Origin: Osedax fenrisi
Lineage: Eukaryota; Annelida; Polychaeta; Sabellida; Siboglinidae
NCBI GenBank assembly: GCA_964019155.1
Contig: OZ025241.1
Location: forward strand, 24,271,982 to 24,335,981
Direction of reading: 5' to 3'
DNA length: 64,000 bases
Shown: positions 1 to 11,542 of the stretch, piece after piece
Numbering within the stretch: the first letter of the stretch is position 1
Layout: each line of letters starts with the position of its first letter
The notes under the pieces: model-generated
Databases searched by the model: none
Told to the model about the DNA's origin: nothing
The model's input: the letters and a program-made list of their open reading frames with translations, nothing else
Made by a program: the position numbers and the translations under genes

Positions 1-1426
1 CTGGGGCGCATCAAGATCCTGGCGTCTCTAGCGTCAAAGGAGTGGGGTTGGAGTCGCGGGAGCCTTCGAAGAATCTTTCTGGCTATGATCAATAGTGTGC
101 TGAACTACTGTGGTGCGGCATGGCAGCCATGGCTAGCTAAGACAAACGTCCTTATCCTTGAACGGGTTCAGAACAGGGCTCTGAGGGTATTAACAGGCCA
201 GACGTCTGATACTCCACTGGAATGCTTGAGGTTGGAGGCAGAACTACCATCCTTCCAAACCGCAATTCGACGCAATTGCCTAATAGCATGGGAGAAGTCG
301 GCCCGATTGCCACAGGAAAACCCCAGACGTAAGCTAGTCTCGTCCACTACTCCGCACAGATGGAAATGAAAAACAGGAACTGTTTCAGTGACATGGGTAA
401 GGATGAATGCACTAAGTTAGGGTTGGACGAGTACCCAAGGGAAGAACTATCCATAAATCAATTACCTGGTTGGAAATGGATAGTTCACTCGCCTTGGTCA
501 ATAAGGACAACCCTTATCGGCAGTTGCAAGAAAACCCAAGGCAGCAACGCTCTATTAGCGGACGCCATCACCACTATTGGTGCTGCAGGAGAGGCAGACT
601 ACACCATCTACACGGACGGGTCAGCCCAGGGCGGTATTTCGAATGGAGGAAGCGCTGCCGTTATCACTACTGGTGCGGCCAGCAACCCATGCAGAATTCA
701 CTCTAGCTCCTGCAAAGGCTGTAGATGGACTTGCTCATTCAACAATGAGGTAGCCGCGCTAATACTGGCAACGGAGTGGATCTTGCGATATGCGGCAGAT
801 TCCTCCGTCTGCGTAATCTGCTCAGACAGCCAGTCGGCGCTAATCGCCATCGAGGGCTCAGGTAGGAAGGACGGAAGGCTCCTGGACGAGTTAAGAAAAA
901 ATCTCGCCAGAGTTAAATGCAGTGTCCTTCTGCAATGGGTTCCAGGTCACTGCGGACTCATAGGTAATGTCTGGGCGGATGAGGAAGCGGGGAAAGCGGC
1001 CAACTCAACGGACCAAAGGACTGACGGGTACCAGGGAATCTCATTCCGAGCTGCTAGGTCTCGAATCATCCAGGAAATCACGGATCCCCCTATAAGCCAT
1101 GAGAGGACGAAGGCTGTGTACGATGGAAGACGGGATAGAATCCTGCTTCCGAGAAAGGAAGCTGTTCTTCTGGCGCAACTCCGCAGCGGCCACTGCAAAA
1201 GATTAGCCGCCTACAGAAGTATTATAAGTGATTCCTCACCTCAGTGTCCTTTCTGCGAAGGAGAAGCGGAGACCTTGGAGCATTGGCTTCAGGAATGCCC
1301 GGCCACAGTGGGAAAGCGCATTCGCAGATTTGGGGGAGCGGCGCCTCCGTTATCAGTCTTGGTGGAATCACCTGAGGCTGTGCTAGCATTCGCACATGGA
1401 CTTTGGTCCTTGTGATGCTACGCCGC

Positions 1427-1427
<1 letters not shown>
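1..1427 (+). mobile_element. Non-LTR retrotransposon 3' part: RT thumb, RNase H, zinc knuckle
   Basis: This is the 3' end of a LINE whose ORF2 encodes reverse transcriptase plus ribonuclease H, as in the I/R1-related clades. Frame 1 runs from base 1 to a stop at 367 and reads as the C-terminal part of the RT (NYCGAAWQPW, LERVQNRALRVLTG). The reading then continues one frame over from 360 to a stop at 1415, so one single-base frameshift separates the two parts. The second part has all four acidic RNase H residues in typical contexts: YTDGSAQGG, FNNEVAAL, CSDSQSAL and WADEEAG, the last preceded by VPGHCG. A CCHC knuckle follows (CPFCEGEAETLEHWLQEC). The element ends in an AAC microsatellite at about 1428-1460, probably its 3' tail. 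Base composition is far more GC-rich than the surroundings, suggesting a recent insertion. Clade assignment is inferred from domain order only. Confidence 0.85.
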
Positions 1428-1457
<30 letters not shown>

Positions 1458-1460
1458 GAC
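1428..1460 (+). repeat. (AAC)n microsatellite tail
   Basis: About ten CAA/AAC units follow directly on the end of the RNase H LINE. Simple-repeat 3' tails instead of poly(A) are common in I- and RTE-type LINEs, so I read this as the retrotransposon tail. Confidence 0.8.
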
Positions 1461-1469
1461 AACAACTCT

Positions 1470-2040
1470 AACACCACTTTCCGATACAACGTTCGCGGAT
1501 ATCCTTTACAAAACCTTCGCATTATCACACTCCAACGAAAATAATAACTAAAACTGACTATAAACCCCGTATTACTCTAATAGGAGTCTACTCCACATAT
1601 GGCGAGTTCCTTCACTGCTGCTTCTCCCATGATTCTACTCATTTCGATATTATAGTAATCTACAGATCCCCCTCCAAACATATATCTCTTTACATCAATG
1701 AATTCTCAGAAATGATTTCTGACATACACATAGACAATACCGTGACTCTTGACCACGTAATAACAAACTCGCACAAACTACTTTTTATTTCCAAACCAAC
1801 CAAATCTACACTTATACTGATCATTATGCCATACATTTTAAATGCAGAACAACACGACCACCTCCCAGACATTGCAAAACAATTACCTTTCGGCCGACTA
1901 AAACTGTAAGCATTGATTCCTTCGTTGACCTTCTGACGAATCTAATCTTTGATTCGCATACAGATGTTCTTAATTTTGACACACTCAATAATGACCTTGA
2001 ACAAGAGATCAACACACTATCTACACACTATCAACACACT
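1470..2040 (+). mobile_element. CR1/L2-type LINE fragment (endonuclease domain, decayed)
   Basis: Translation on the + strand gives pieces of an APE-type endonuclease typical of CR1/L2 LINEs: VIYRSPPSKHISLYINEFSE near 1650-1710, followed by NTVTL and a stretch that aligns with the loop before the terminal SDH motif. Several frameshifts and stops are present and no catalytic core is complete. It is sandwiched between the RNase H LINE and an RTE-type 3' end, so the first 2.6 kb is a pile of three unrelated LINE pieces. Confidence 0.55.
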
Positions 2041-2044
2041 TGGA

Positions 2045-2660
2045 CGTTGTTTGCTCGAGCTTGCGCTTGTTAGATCGTAATTCTGCTGTGAACCAGGTTT
2101 AGGTTGGAAGATCAGGGACACTGCTAGTTTTGCTGGGTATGCGCACATTATGGAAACCAAGCGTACATCGTCCACTTAAAAGAATACTTTGTGGGATTAC
2201 AGTGGAAAGTATACTAATCTATGGGTCTGAGTAATGGACATTAACAGTAAAACAACATAAATCCCTAAACGGTACCTATACACGAATGCTCCGTAAATCT
2301 CTCAATATATCTTGGCAAAAACACATGGAAAACAAACAATTATATGGACATTTGCCTCCAGTTTCTACCAAAGTGATGTACATGAGAATGCGAATGGCCT
2401 GTCACTGTGCACGACATCATGAACTGTCTACGAACTCGCTCATATTATGAGAACCTACCCATGGCAGTGCAAATTGTGGTAGTCGTCGCCTAACCTATGT
2501 TGATTTGTTACGCAAAGACAATGGTCTCACAGAGAAGCAAGATATAAGAACCTGCATAATGGATAGATATATCTGGAGGAAGTTGTGTTATACTGATGCT
2601 CGAGATGAAGATTTGCAAGATCGTCCTCGAAATTAAGTAAGTAAGTAAGCATATTTATAT
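2045..2660 (+). mobile_element. RTE-clade LINE 3' end with GTAA tail
   Basis: The + strand translation recovers the C-terminal region after the RT domain of RTE-clade (BovB/CFDP2-like) elements: ESILIYGSE, YTRMLRKSLNISWQKHMENK, LYGHLPPVSTKV, a basic MRMRMACHCARHHEL stretch, EPTHG, LTYVDLLRKDNGL and a terminal IWRKLCYTDARDEDLQDRP before TAA at about 2633. Internal stops show it is dead. The copy ends in (AAGT)n at 2634-2650, the simple-repeat tail expected for RTE elements. Another member of the same class lies at 39,990-42,511. Confidence 0.75.
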
Positions 2661-3382
2661 AACATGTCCCTAATATACGTGTAGGGTCTACACTGTAGAC
2701 CTATATAAGTAAGTAAATTAATTTTATTATGATATTAATTATGTATCAAATATATCTTATAGGAATATATTCCTAAATAACATTTTCTTTTTAATATCAT
2801 TAATAATTGTTACTGATTTCCATTATTAATTATATTAATTTAGGTGATTAATTATTAACATTTATTTGTATTGTATTCATATTTATTATTAATTTGTATA
2901 GGCATCGAGTTATCAAGTAAATTATATATTTGATATATATTAATGCTTTAATATGTATTTTAAGCTATACACATTTATCGTATCATTATTATTGTATGCT
3001 AATTATAAACTTTATTATATACTATGTTTTCAAATATATATATATAATTACAAATATTTAAATCCTTATAAGGTATACTTTAGTAGTACTAAATTAGTAC
3101 ACTTCAACAAAATAATCTCTACATGTCACACCTACAATAATTTGGTAACATAAATTACAATATAGTAACTAAATAAAAATAACTATAGAAATAATTAACA
3201 ATTGTGTAAATTAACAATTGTTAATTTACATGAGTTAACTCATTTGTTATACATTTCAAACTGATAGTAGAACAATTAAATAAGTAAATAATTTGTAGGT
3301 GAAAGTAACCTAATAAGGACACTTTAACAATAAATGGTCTTAACATTTTGTGACTCATTATTTGTATTCAAAAATTACAATA
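2661..3382. other. AT-rich stretch without a recognisable gene
   Basis: Low-complexity AT-rich DNA. The only open frames are short and composed of Ile/Tyr/Asn/Lys codons. I see no exon, RNA gene or clear transposon end. Confidence 0.6.
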
Positions 3383-3384
3383 TA

Positions 3385-4214
3385 TAGTAAAACCTCTCTA
3401 TAAGAAACTATTTTTTTCAGTAATTTTTGTCATATAGAGAGGTTTTCTTATAAAGAGGTTTTTACTTTTCCAATGATTTTAAGAATTAATTTATAATTGA
3501 AAATGCATTATATAACCTAGAGGTTATCTATATATAGTATCTTTATATAATTCGTGATTGCTCAGTAAACCTTCATATACGTCTTTAATTATATTTGATT
3601 TAAAATATATACTGTATTATTTGGGCTTAGACATGTTAATGACATAATGACATTTTATTAGATTTACATTATCAATTATAAATTATGAATCATCATTGAT
3701 GAATATAATATAATGAATATTATAATAATATAGTATTTAACAATTAATTGTATAATATAATACATTGTATCATCAATACCTACATTTAAAGATATAATAA
3801 TATTTATTAATTAATTTTAATAAATTTATGAATATACAATTATATTTATTAATTCATTTTAATAAATTCAAGGATAAAAATATCATTTATTAATTCATTT
3901 TAATATATTTATGGATATACAATAACAATTATTAATTCATTTCGAGCTTTTTGGTAATATAAAATATTTTATATAATAATTAATTTCTATAATTGTTATC
4001 AATATACAATAATTCTATTTATATATAATTATTTTTTTTATTTTGTATACAATAAGTTTCTTATAAAGAGGTTTTTCTTATATTTTTCTTATAATATTTT
4101 CTTATAAAGAGGTTTTTTAATGTGGATAAGGTTGAATTCCAACCAAATGTGTGAAAAATGTTCTTCTAAAGAGGTTTTTCTTATAAAGAGGTTTCTTATA
4201 GAGAGGTTTTACTG
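3385..4214. mobile_element. pogo/Tc1-mariner-type MITE, TA target site
   Basis: The left end TAGTAAAACCTCTCTATAAG and the right end, read in reverse complement as CAGTAAAACCTCTCTATAAG, form terminal inverted repeats flanked by TA (3383-3384 and 4215-4216). CAGTARAACCTC-type ends are characteristic of pogo/Tigger elements. The inside is AT-rich with several repeats of an AAAGAGGTTTTTCTTAT motif near both ends and has no transposase, so it is non-autonomous. Length is about 830 bp. Confidence 0.75.
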
Positions 4215-4285
4215 TATTAATATTATATGATTATAGATATTATTTTGATTTTAATATTTTATTTAATCTTTTAATTCCATAGATA

Positions 4286-4334
4286 ACGGGTGTATCCGTA
4301 TTCGGTACCCATGTCCGAATACGGACACCCTGTG
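4286..4334. repeat. Inverted repeat, GGGTGTATCCGTATTCGG type
   Basis: GGGTGT(AT)CCGTATTCGG is followed after a few bases by its near-complement CCGAATACGGACACCC, a hairpin of about 45 bp. Related motifs (GGTGTCCGTATTAAG) recur at about 4650-4670, suggesting decayed ends of one small inverted-repeat transposon. Confidence 0.5.
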
Positions 4335-4399
4335 TTATAATATGGACAGTGTCCATTGGACACCCTATATACCACTAGATAAACTATATATTAGTGATG

Positions 4400-5680
4400 A
4401 ATCAATCAGATAAGTACAATTTCATGATTTATAATTAAAGTTAGGAACAATTTATTCTAATTTAATTAGTTAATAATTTATTTATTTTTATTATTTTTTA
4501 ATTAATAATACAATTTATGTATATCAATAATACAAATTTTAGATTTAGCTTTATTTGTTGTATTCATATTATAACGCACGGGAATTTTATGAAAATCAGA
4601 ATAGTACATACGCTGCGCACTGATTGGTTATAGGGTGTAAGGGGTTATAGGGTGTCCGTATTAAGACATCTAGAGTGTACGTATTAGGGACTTATATGAC
4701 CTCTAGATATATGCTTATAACTTAATGAATATATTATATAACAAATATAGAAATTATATATATATATTTTAGAATTCTTTATTTTTTAATAATATATTGT
4801 TATATATATTGTTATATATATTCTTTATTTTTTAATAATATATCGATACATTTGTATGTTCTTGAGAAGGTTTTAAGTTGAAATTTGTTATCATAAATTT
4901 AATAACGTAATAAAAAGTAATTTTATTGGATATATCGGGGATATATCAGCAATATTTTGAATAATTAAAAAATAAAAAATACTTTTTTAGACTATTTATA
5001 TAATTATGAATATTTTATATATTAAAAATGTTGTTTGTAGTATATTTTATTAAAGGCATAATAACATTAACATTTTTATTGTATTCACTAATTACTTTAT
5101 TATTATTTATATCATACTTATCATTTATATAAATACATTTTATAAAGCAATTTGTTGTAGATTTTTTATTAAAATGGTTGGCATCTAAATAAGTTGATTA
5201 TACAATCGTAATTTGTCTATAAACTATTATGATTATAATCGATATGTAATACATATTATGTATACTTATTGTATATATGTATATACAATTATAATAGGTG
5301 ACCTACTAATAGTATATATATCTATAGATACTACTAATAGGTCACCTATAATATATTATCATTTTATATACATAAATAATGTATGATAAATTACTGGTTT
5401 ATTGATTTATAATTTTATTATGTTAATAAGCTAGAGTATATTTAATATATAGACTATAGGCTATATACTATACTATATTAACTATATATAGTTGTCTATA
5501 TAGTTGTCTATAATCTTTAGCCTATAGGCTATAGATTATAGAATATAAATTAAAGTCAATTGATTGGGTAAGAATCATATATGGGTGTCATGAGAAAATC
5601 TATTTTTAGATATTTTTTATTATTTTATTATATATGATAATAACATGAATAATAATGTAATTTAAATATAGGTTATATAT
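4400..5680. other. AT-rich stretch with small hairpins, no gene seen
   Basis: No coding exon is visible. The stretch contains a hairpin at 5294-5349 and palindromic TATAG-rich sequence at 5440-5540. Confidence 0.55.
5294..5349 (-). repeat. 22-bp stem hairpin with about 12-nt loop
   Basis: The arm beginning ATAGGTGACCTACTAATAG pairs with the arm ending ATAGGTCACCTAT. As RNA from the + strand there are two mismatches. As RNA from the - strand both become G-U wobbles, giving an uninterrupted 22-bp stem. Confidence 0.5.
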
Positions 5681-5684
5681 AAAT

Positions 5685-6142
5685 AGCAAAGATTTTCCGA
5701 AGGAAAGATATAACACTTACGCGAAATCGTGTAATTCGAATTTGTATACAAAATACCCTGGTGCCACCTTTAGCGGGTTACTTTTAGGAACTATGCGTTG
5801 TTTATAATGTAAATTCGTATTTAACTATACACTTTTAAAATGTTAAATAATATGCTTTAAATTAATATTTATATGATGAAAACTAAGTGTTCATTACTAA
5901 TATATAACAAACAAATATGATATGTATGTTTTAAATGCTATAAGTATATATTTAGTGAGTAAAAGCTAATTTATATTGCATGTAATTTAATAGAGCAATG
6001 AAAACATTGTTGTATGCAAACAGAGCCGAACCTAAATCTATTTCAGTGATTTCGATACTACTGCTAGCAGCGGTTGGGGCTATTACTAAATTACGTTGCA
6101 TGCATAGGGAGTGTTATATCTTTGCTTCGCAAAATCTTTGTA
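5685..6142. repeat. Inverted-repeat element (ends AAAGATTTTCCGAAG)
   Basis: The left end, 5685-5717, reads CAAAGATTTTCCGAAGG followed by AAAGATATAACAC. Its near-exact reverse complement lies at 6112-6142 (GTGTTATATCTTTGCTTCG). The inner segment 5797-5910 recurs at 57,502-57,620, so this is a dispersed repeat. No coding capacity is seen. Confidence 0.6.
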
Positions 6143-6228
6143 AATAGTATACTAGCATGGACAGCGTTTGTCCATAGTTCAGATACATTTGTTATGATAA
6201 GTATATGTTCTACTAAATATAATATATT

Positions 6229-6346
6229 TTTCTGGAGTTATTTAATCCCATCCAGTAACTTAGATGAAGTGTTCTCTTATAACCAACTTACTCTATAGTG
6301 TCACTTTTAATTCCGCATACAGGGTTTTAATGAGAGCCGATAATGT
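6229..6346 (-). mobile_element. SINE 3' body, diverged copy
   Basis: The reverse complement contains ATCGGCTCTCATTAAAACC, GGTTATAAGAGAACACTTCA and TCTAAGTTACTGGATGGGAT in the same order as the 3' half of the SINEs at 18,902 and 37,084. It lacks the tRNA-like head and is more diverged, so it is an older, 5'-truncated copy. Confidence 0.7.
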
Positions 6347-6660
6347 TGTGTATACATAAATGTATAAGATCACATATAACCTAAGACCTGTTTTATTGGT
6401 ATAAGTAGGGGTATAATGTATATTTCATAATGGGGGTCCAGTAATTTATAATATATTATAATATATTAGTAATTATTGATATCTTTCATTTACTATAGTA
6501 AATATTTTTTTTGTATTCTGTATTCCAATTTGTATTATTATTAGTTATATTATTTTCGTTTATGTTCCGTTATATTGTTTTTTGTTTTTACTTTAGACGC
6601 TTGATTTCTATATAGAAATATGGCACAAAGAGTCTTTAAAATAAATTGAATTGAATTAAT

Positions 6661-6665
6661 ATATG

Positions 6666-6725
<60 letters not shown>

Positions 6726-6758
6726 TGTGTATGTGTGTGTGTGGGTGTGTGTATGTGT
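6661..6758. repeat. (TA)n(GT)n microsatellite
   Basis: An alternating TA block passes directly into a long GT/TG block with a few interruptions. It lies next to the 3' edge of the L2-type LINE fragment on the opposite strand. Confidence 0.9.
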
Positions 6759-6831
6759 ATAACTGATTACAAACTATTAGATATTACTTATAAATAAAGT
6801 AGTCTATATCATATGATTTTATTAGGTACTA

Positions 6832-8620
6832 TTAATAAATTGTCAAGGGAAAGGGTGATATCCAGATGGAAGCCAAGGTTTCGGGCGTGTTGAGAGTAGG
6901 GGAGTGGGATGGGAATAGGGAGGAGCGTAGGGGTAAGTGGGGAAAGATAGATTCCGTTTTAGTTGGGTTAAGTTGTAGGGAGTTGGAGGTAAGCCATTGG
7001 GTGTATGAACTTGATACAGGAGGAAAGTCGGTTAGGGGCATAAGTAGGGAATCTATGCATTTGAAATATAGTTGAAGGTCGTCGGCGTAAGTATGGAAGG
7101 AGATGTCGGGGTAGTCAGTGAATATGTCAACCATGGGAGGAGGTAACTATTGAAGAGGAGTGGGCCGAGGACAGATCCCTGGGGGACACCGTGGGTTATG
7201 GAGCGTGAAGGGGACGAGTATATATTAATCCTGACTGAGGAAGAGCGGTTGGTGATGTAGGAGGTAAACCAGTTTAGGGCAATGCCTGTGATGCCGATGG
7301 CGGAGAGTCTATGTATGAGGATATTGTGGTCAAGGCTGTAGAAAGCGGAGGAAATGTCGAGAAGGACGAGTATGGTGCCACGGTTGTTATTAAGGCCGGA
7401 GAGTAGGTCGGAGGTAATGAGGGTTAGGGCGGATTCAGTAGATTTGTGGGGGAGGTAAGCGTTTTGGAAGATGTTAGGGATGTTGTTAGTTGTGAGGTAG
7501 GTGATTAGTTGGGAGGAGACAACACGTTCGAGGACTCTGGAGTGGATTGAGAGGTTGGAGATGGGTCGGTAGTTAGAGGAATTCAGGGAGTCAAGATTAG
7601 GCTTTTTAAGGATGGGGGAGATGGCAGCTATTTTGAAATCAGGAGGGACGGAGCCGGATGAAAGTGAAGTGCAGATGATTTTGTGGAGGGGGGTAGCAAC
7701 GGTGTGGGTAATATGTTTGATTATGGAGAGGGGAAGAGGAAGAGGATCAAGGGATGAGGTTAAGGAGGTGGAATTGAGGAGATAGATTATTCGATCAAGT
7801 GTGGGTGATTCAAAAGAATCAAGGAAGACGGGAAAGGTTATGGGAGTAGGGCATAAGGTGGGGTGGGAAGGGCAAAAAGGGTGGCGGAAAGTTTTTCGTT
7901 GAATTATTTATCAAAGAGGAGTGGTAGTTGTTCGGGGGTGGTAGTGGGGAGAAGAGCTTTGAGTGAACGCATTAGTAGTTGGGTAGAGAGTCGGTGTGTG
8001 GATTTACTGTCATTGGAAAGTTTTTGGAATGTTAGGGTGATGTGAGTGGCTTTGGCGGTAGTGATGGATTTTCGGTGGATGTTTTTCAGGTTATTGTAGG
8101 AAGTAAGTGAAGTAGGGGAGAGATATTTTAGGTAGTGTTTTTCAGTTGTGCGCATGATGCGTTTTTGTTTTAGTAAGGATGAGATGTACCAGGAGGAGTC
8201 AGGATGAGTGATGGTGGTTCTAGTGAGGAGGGGCATATTTTTCGAGGGTAGTTGAAAGGGATTGATGAATTTCAGCGGACTTAGTATTGGGTAGGGAGGA
8301 GAGATCAGCAATACAATTGTATTCAATTCAATTGTATGCTTAAGCAGGAATAGGGAGGTTGTGTATTTTTCGTGAGGTTCTGGTAGTTATGGGTAAAGTG
8401 GGTTTGGGGTGGCTAAGGGTGAGGAATATTATGAAATAGTCAGAGAAGGGTGGTCCAATAGTATGGTTGGTGATGATTCTGTAAGTTTTGGTGAGATTAT
8501 AAGGTCGAGGATATTGCAGTGGATATAGGTGGGGGAGGTGACGTGTTGGATAAGATTGAAAGAGGTAAGTAGATTATTGAGGGACCGCGGTTAGATGGTA
8601 GGTTAGGGAAATTGTCTATG
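6832..8620 (-). mobile_element. CR1/L2-type LINE fragment: endonuclease end to RT palm
   Basis: Read on the - strand from 8620 downward, the order is the end of the endonuclease domain (QHVTSPTYIHCNILDLII), a linker, the RT finger region (SLTSYNNLKNIHRKS, then a HYTL-like stretch), GVPQGSVLGPLLFN near 7170, and FHTYADDLQLYF near 7085 with the catalytic YADD box intact. LQLNPTKTE follows. The reading frame is broken by several shifts. The copy stops abruptly near 6832 without the thumb or a tail, so it is 3'-truncated. GC content is higher than in flanking DNA. Confidence 0.85.
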
Positions 8621-8829
8621 GTATGTATATATATATATATGATGTATATTGCATACTAGTTATATAGGCATAAGGCGTATACCTGTATGTATAGATAAGA
8701 ACGCCAAGGCTTATGTATATTTGTTGGGGGAATTCATGGGCTGGTTATACAAGGTGTAACCTTGTAACAAATTTGTTTAGACACTTCGATCAACATCAGT
8801 AATGAGTTTTCGGCGGTGTATCATATATT

Positions 8830-9462
8830 AATTATTATAATCTATATAAAATTGATGTATTTTCAATTTGACTTTAAAGTTGTGGTCAGAAACTATATAT
8901 CTGATTGAGTGAGGTAGGGAGTTCCATAGTTTAGGTGATATTATAGAAAAATAAGATTCCTGTTTTTTATTAAGTGATTAAGTTATTGGTATATTTAGTT
9001 TGTATTTATTGTTCGTGGTGGTCGGGATGACTTGTAGTTCGTAAGTAGTTCAGTAAGGTAGTCAGGTTTGTTATTATGGGTGGCATGATGGGTCAGTTGG
9101 AGTCATTTATATTGTATGCGGTAAGGGATGGGTAGCCAGTGAATGGATTTCATATAAGGTGTGATATGTTGACGTGAGTATTTTGTTATTCTGAAAATTG
9201 TTATGATGGCTCTATATTGTAATTTAGTGAGCATTTTGATAGTATGTGCTGGGATTGAATTTAAAGTAGAGTTACAGTAGTCGAGTCGGGGCAGTATTAA
9301 GGAAGTAACTAGTAGTTTGGCAAGTTCAGTAGTTATGGAAGGTCTAATAAGTCTGATCTTATGTAAGGTGTAATTAATGGACTTCGATATATTAGTTATA
9401 TGTGGTAGATAGGACAGATTTTGGTCAAGTGTGATGGCGAGGTTTTTAGTGGCGGTTCGCTA
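8830..9462 (-). mobile_element. CR1/L2-type LINE C-terminal fragment
   Basis: On the - strand from 9460 the translation gives the post-palm region conserved in CR1/L2 elements: a run ending in NYNIEPS, then HVNISHLI, FTGYPSLTAYNIN in the place of the usual HWLP..YRI box, LTTLLNYLRTT, and KLWNSLPHSIRYIVSDHNFK near 8880-8930. It lies upstream of, not downstream of, the RT-palm piece at 6832-8620, so the two belong to different insertions or were rearranged. Confidence 0.75.
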
Positions 9463-11541
9463 TATATATACAGCCGTATGAACGTGGGTAGTCTTCGTGG
9501 CTACGCAGAAATATCCATGTAAATTTACCATGCAATAACAATATACGTATGACAATATGTACAAAATAATATACAAATATTTATTTCAGAAAAATATCTT
9601 TAAAAAGTATATATGTGATTTGTTTATTTTTAAATGTACATTATATTATTGTAAAATATTATTAAACGTATATTAATTGGGTTTATCATATAAATTATAA
9701 TGCATTTTTAAATATTTATCACATAATTTCTCTTAGTTATCGCATAATCATATGAGTAATACATTGTATTTATACAATGTATTACTAATACATTCACTAA
9801 AATAGATATTATAAATGTAAATAATGGTTTAGTGTAATTGTATTAAATTATCTAGTATTACTGTAATAATTACACATAAATAAGTTTATATATATGTGTT
9901 TGTAAATTATTTTATTTTAATCGATGAGATTCTAATGATATTAATGCATATGTTAACTGCGATTTATACAAAATGTATATAAACATTTTATATTAAATTT
10001 GAATTTGTTGTTTTAATTGGTAACAATAACATTTTAGTCTCTCGTCCTATCCCGTTACTCGAAATTAGTCACATGGCACATGTATTACTAGTCTCCCTGT
10101 TATATATTTTCAATAATAAACAATTCAACGTGTAATAATTTTAAAATTATTATTACTAAAACTTAATAAATAATATTAATAGAACTACATGAACACATTT
10201 TATTTCTCAATTTGTTTATATAAATTTAAGTTCCATTATTGCGGAATTTAATTAATTATAAATTGTATTATAAAATATAAAATGTATCATTTATTAAATG
10301 ATTTGTTACAATTTTTACAAATTTTATAAAAATTGTTTATAAATAAATTTGTATAAAACAATTTATTATCAAATACGAACCAATTGCTCATAATAGTACA
10401 CTTTATTATTATACATTTTCTGATATTTAATTATATTATCATAATCATATCTATTCAAAAATGTCTATTTTATCAAATGCAGCATCATCAGCCACATATA
10501 ACATGTTTCTTCAGGTATTGTTTATTACATCATTACCATAATGATTATTATGATCATATATTTAAATAATTATTATTATAATTATTATATAAATCTATAT
10601 ATAATAATTAATATATTATTATAATAATCATATTGTATATTATATATAGTGTAGTTGTTACAGACAAAGCAATTTTTATTTTTGGGTTGTGTGATTTCTT
10701 TGGTTTCGAGATAATTCATATATAGATATTATTAATTATATTTATAAGTAAATAAAGAAAGATTTATTTTCTATATTTTTGACTACATTATAAAATATAA
10801 AATATACTTATAATATTATATTATATTGAATATTTTCCTTATAAGTTTATAAAATATAATATTATATTAAATAATATTTGTAAAATAGTTATTAAATAAT
10901 AATCATAATTATATAGACTATATACCATCATATAAATTCTAAAACTTTAAAGTTGACTATATTATAGCTGCATAAATTCTAAAATAGTACAAAATAATTA
11001 ATATAATATATAAACTATCAGATATCCTAAGAACACACATTTTTCTGTTATTCTATATCTCTTAAATATACTCTAGATCTTATATTTAAATTATAATAGA
11101 TATATCTTGTATATTATACTATAACTAATATACTAACACTTATTTCATTACTTCATTTCTTAATTGTCTTAATAAAATATATATATATTATAAATATGCA
11201 TATTACTTATATTTAGCTACCTTATATATTATATGATATACATATCAATACATGTAAAATATTGATACATTTATCAATATTCTGTTAATATATCGTCACT
11301 ATTCAACATTTTATATCAACATAGTAGATTATTTACTAACATTCCTATAGTCATGATTATATAGATGAGGTATACATAACTTATACAATATGTTCTAGGT
11401 ATATAAAATGAATATTTAATTATAATCTAAATATTAGTAGACAGACTTCATACGTATATTAATACGAATAGATTATTAACTAGTACGGTCTATTTTAATG
11501 AACATTTAATGCGGAGGTTTAATGAAAGCACCATCTGTACA
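9463..11541. other. AT-rich stretch upstream of the first recognised RFT1 exon
   Basis: I find no recognisable coding sequence here. The missing first coding exon of RFT1, expected to encode roughly 20 residues, should lie in or upstream of this stretch, but I cannot identify it. Confidence 0.5.
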
Positions 11542-11542
11542 G

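Noticed and set aside
947..1198. - strand frame of 83 residues over the RNase H region
   Set aside because: Shadow of the RNase H domain coded on the + strand.
1..2660. A single full-length LINE
   Set aside because: The three parts belong to different clades: RNase H-bearing, CR1/L2-type endonuclease and RTE-type 3' end, in an order that no single element has.
7863..8045. + strand frame of 60 residues
   Set aside because: Shadow of the L2-type LINE coded on the opposite strand.
11522..11542. Start codon of RFT1 (MKAPSVQ)
   Set aside because: Possible, but the CAG before 11543 lines up with an exon border at this point of the family and the N-terminus would be shorter than in homologues; not asserted.
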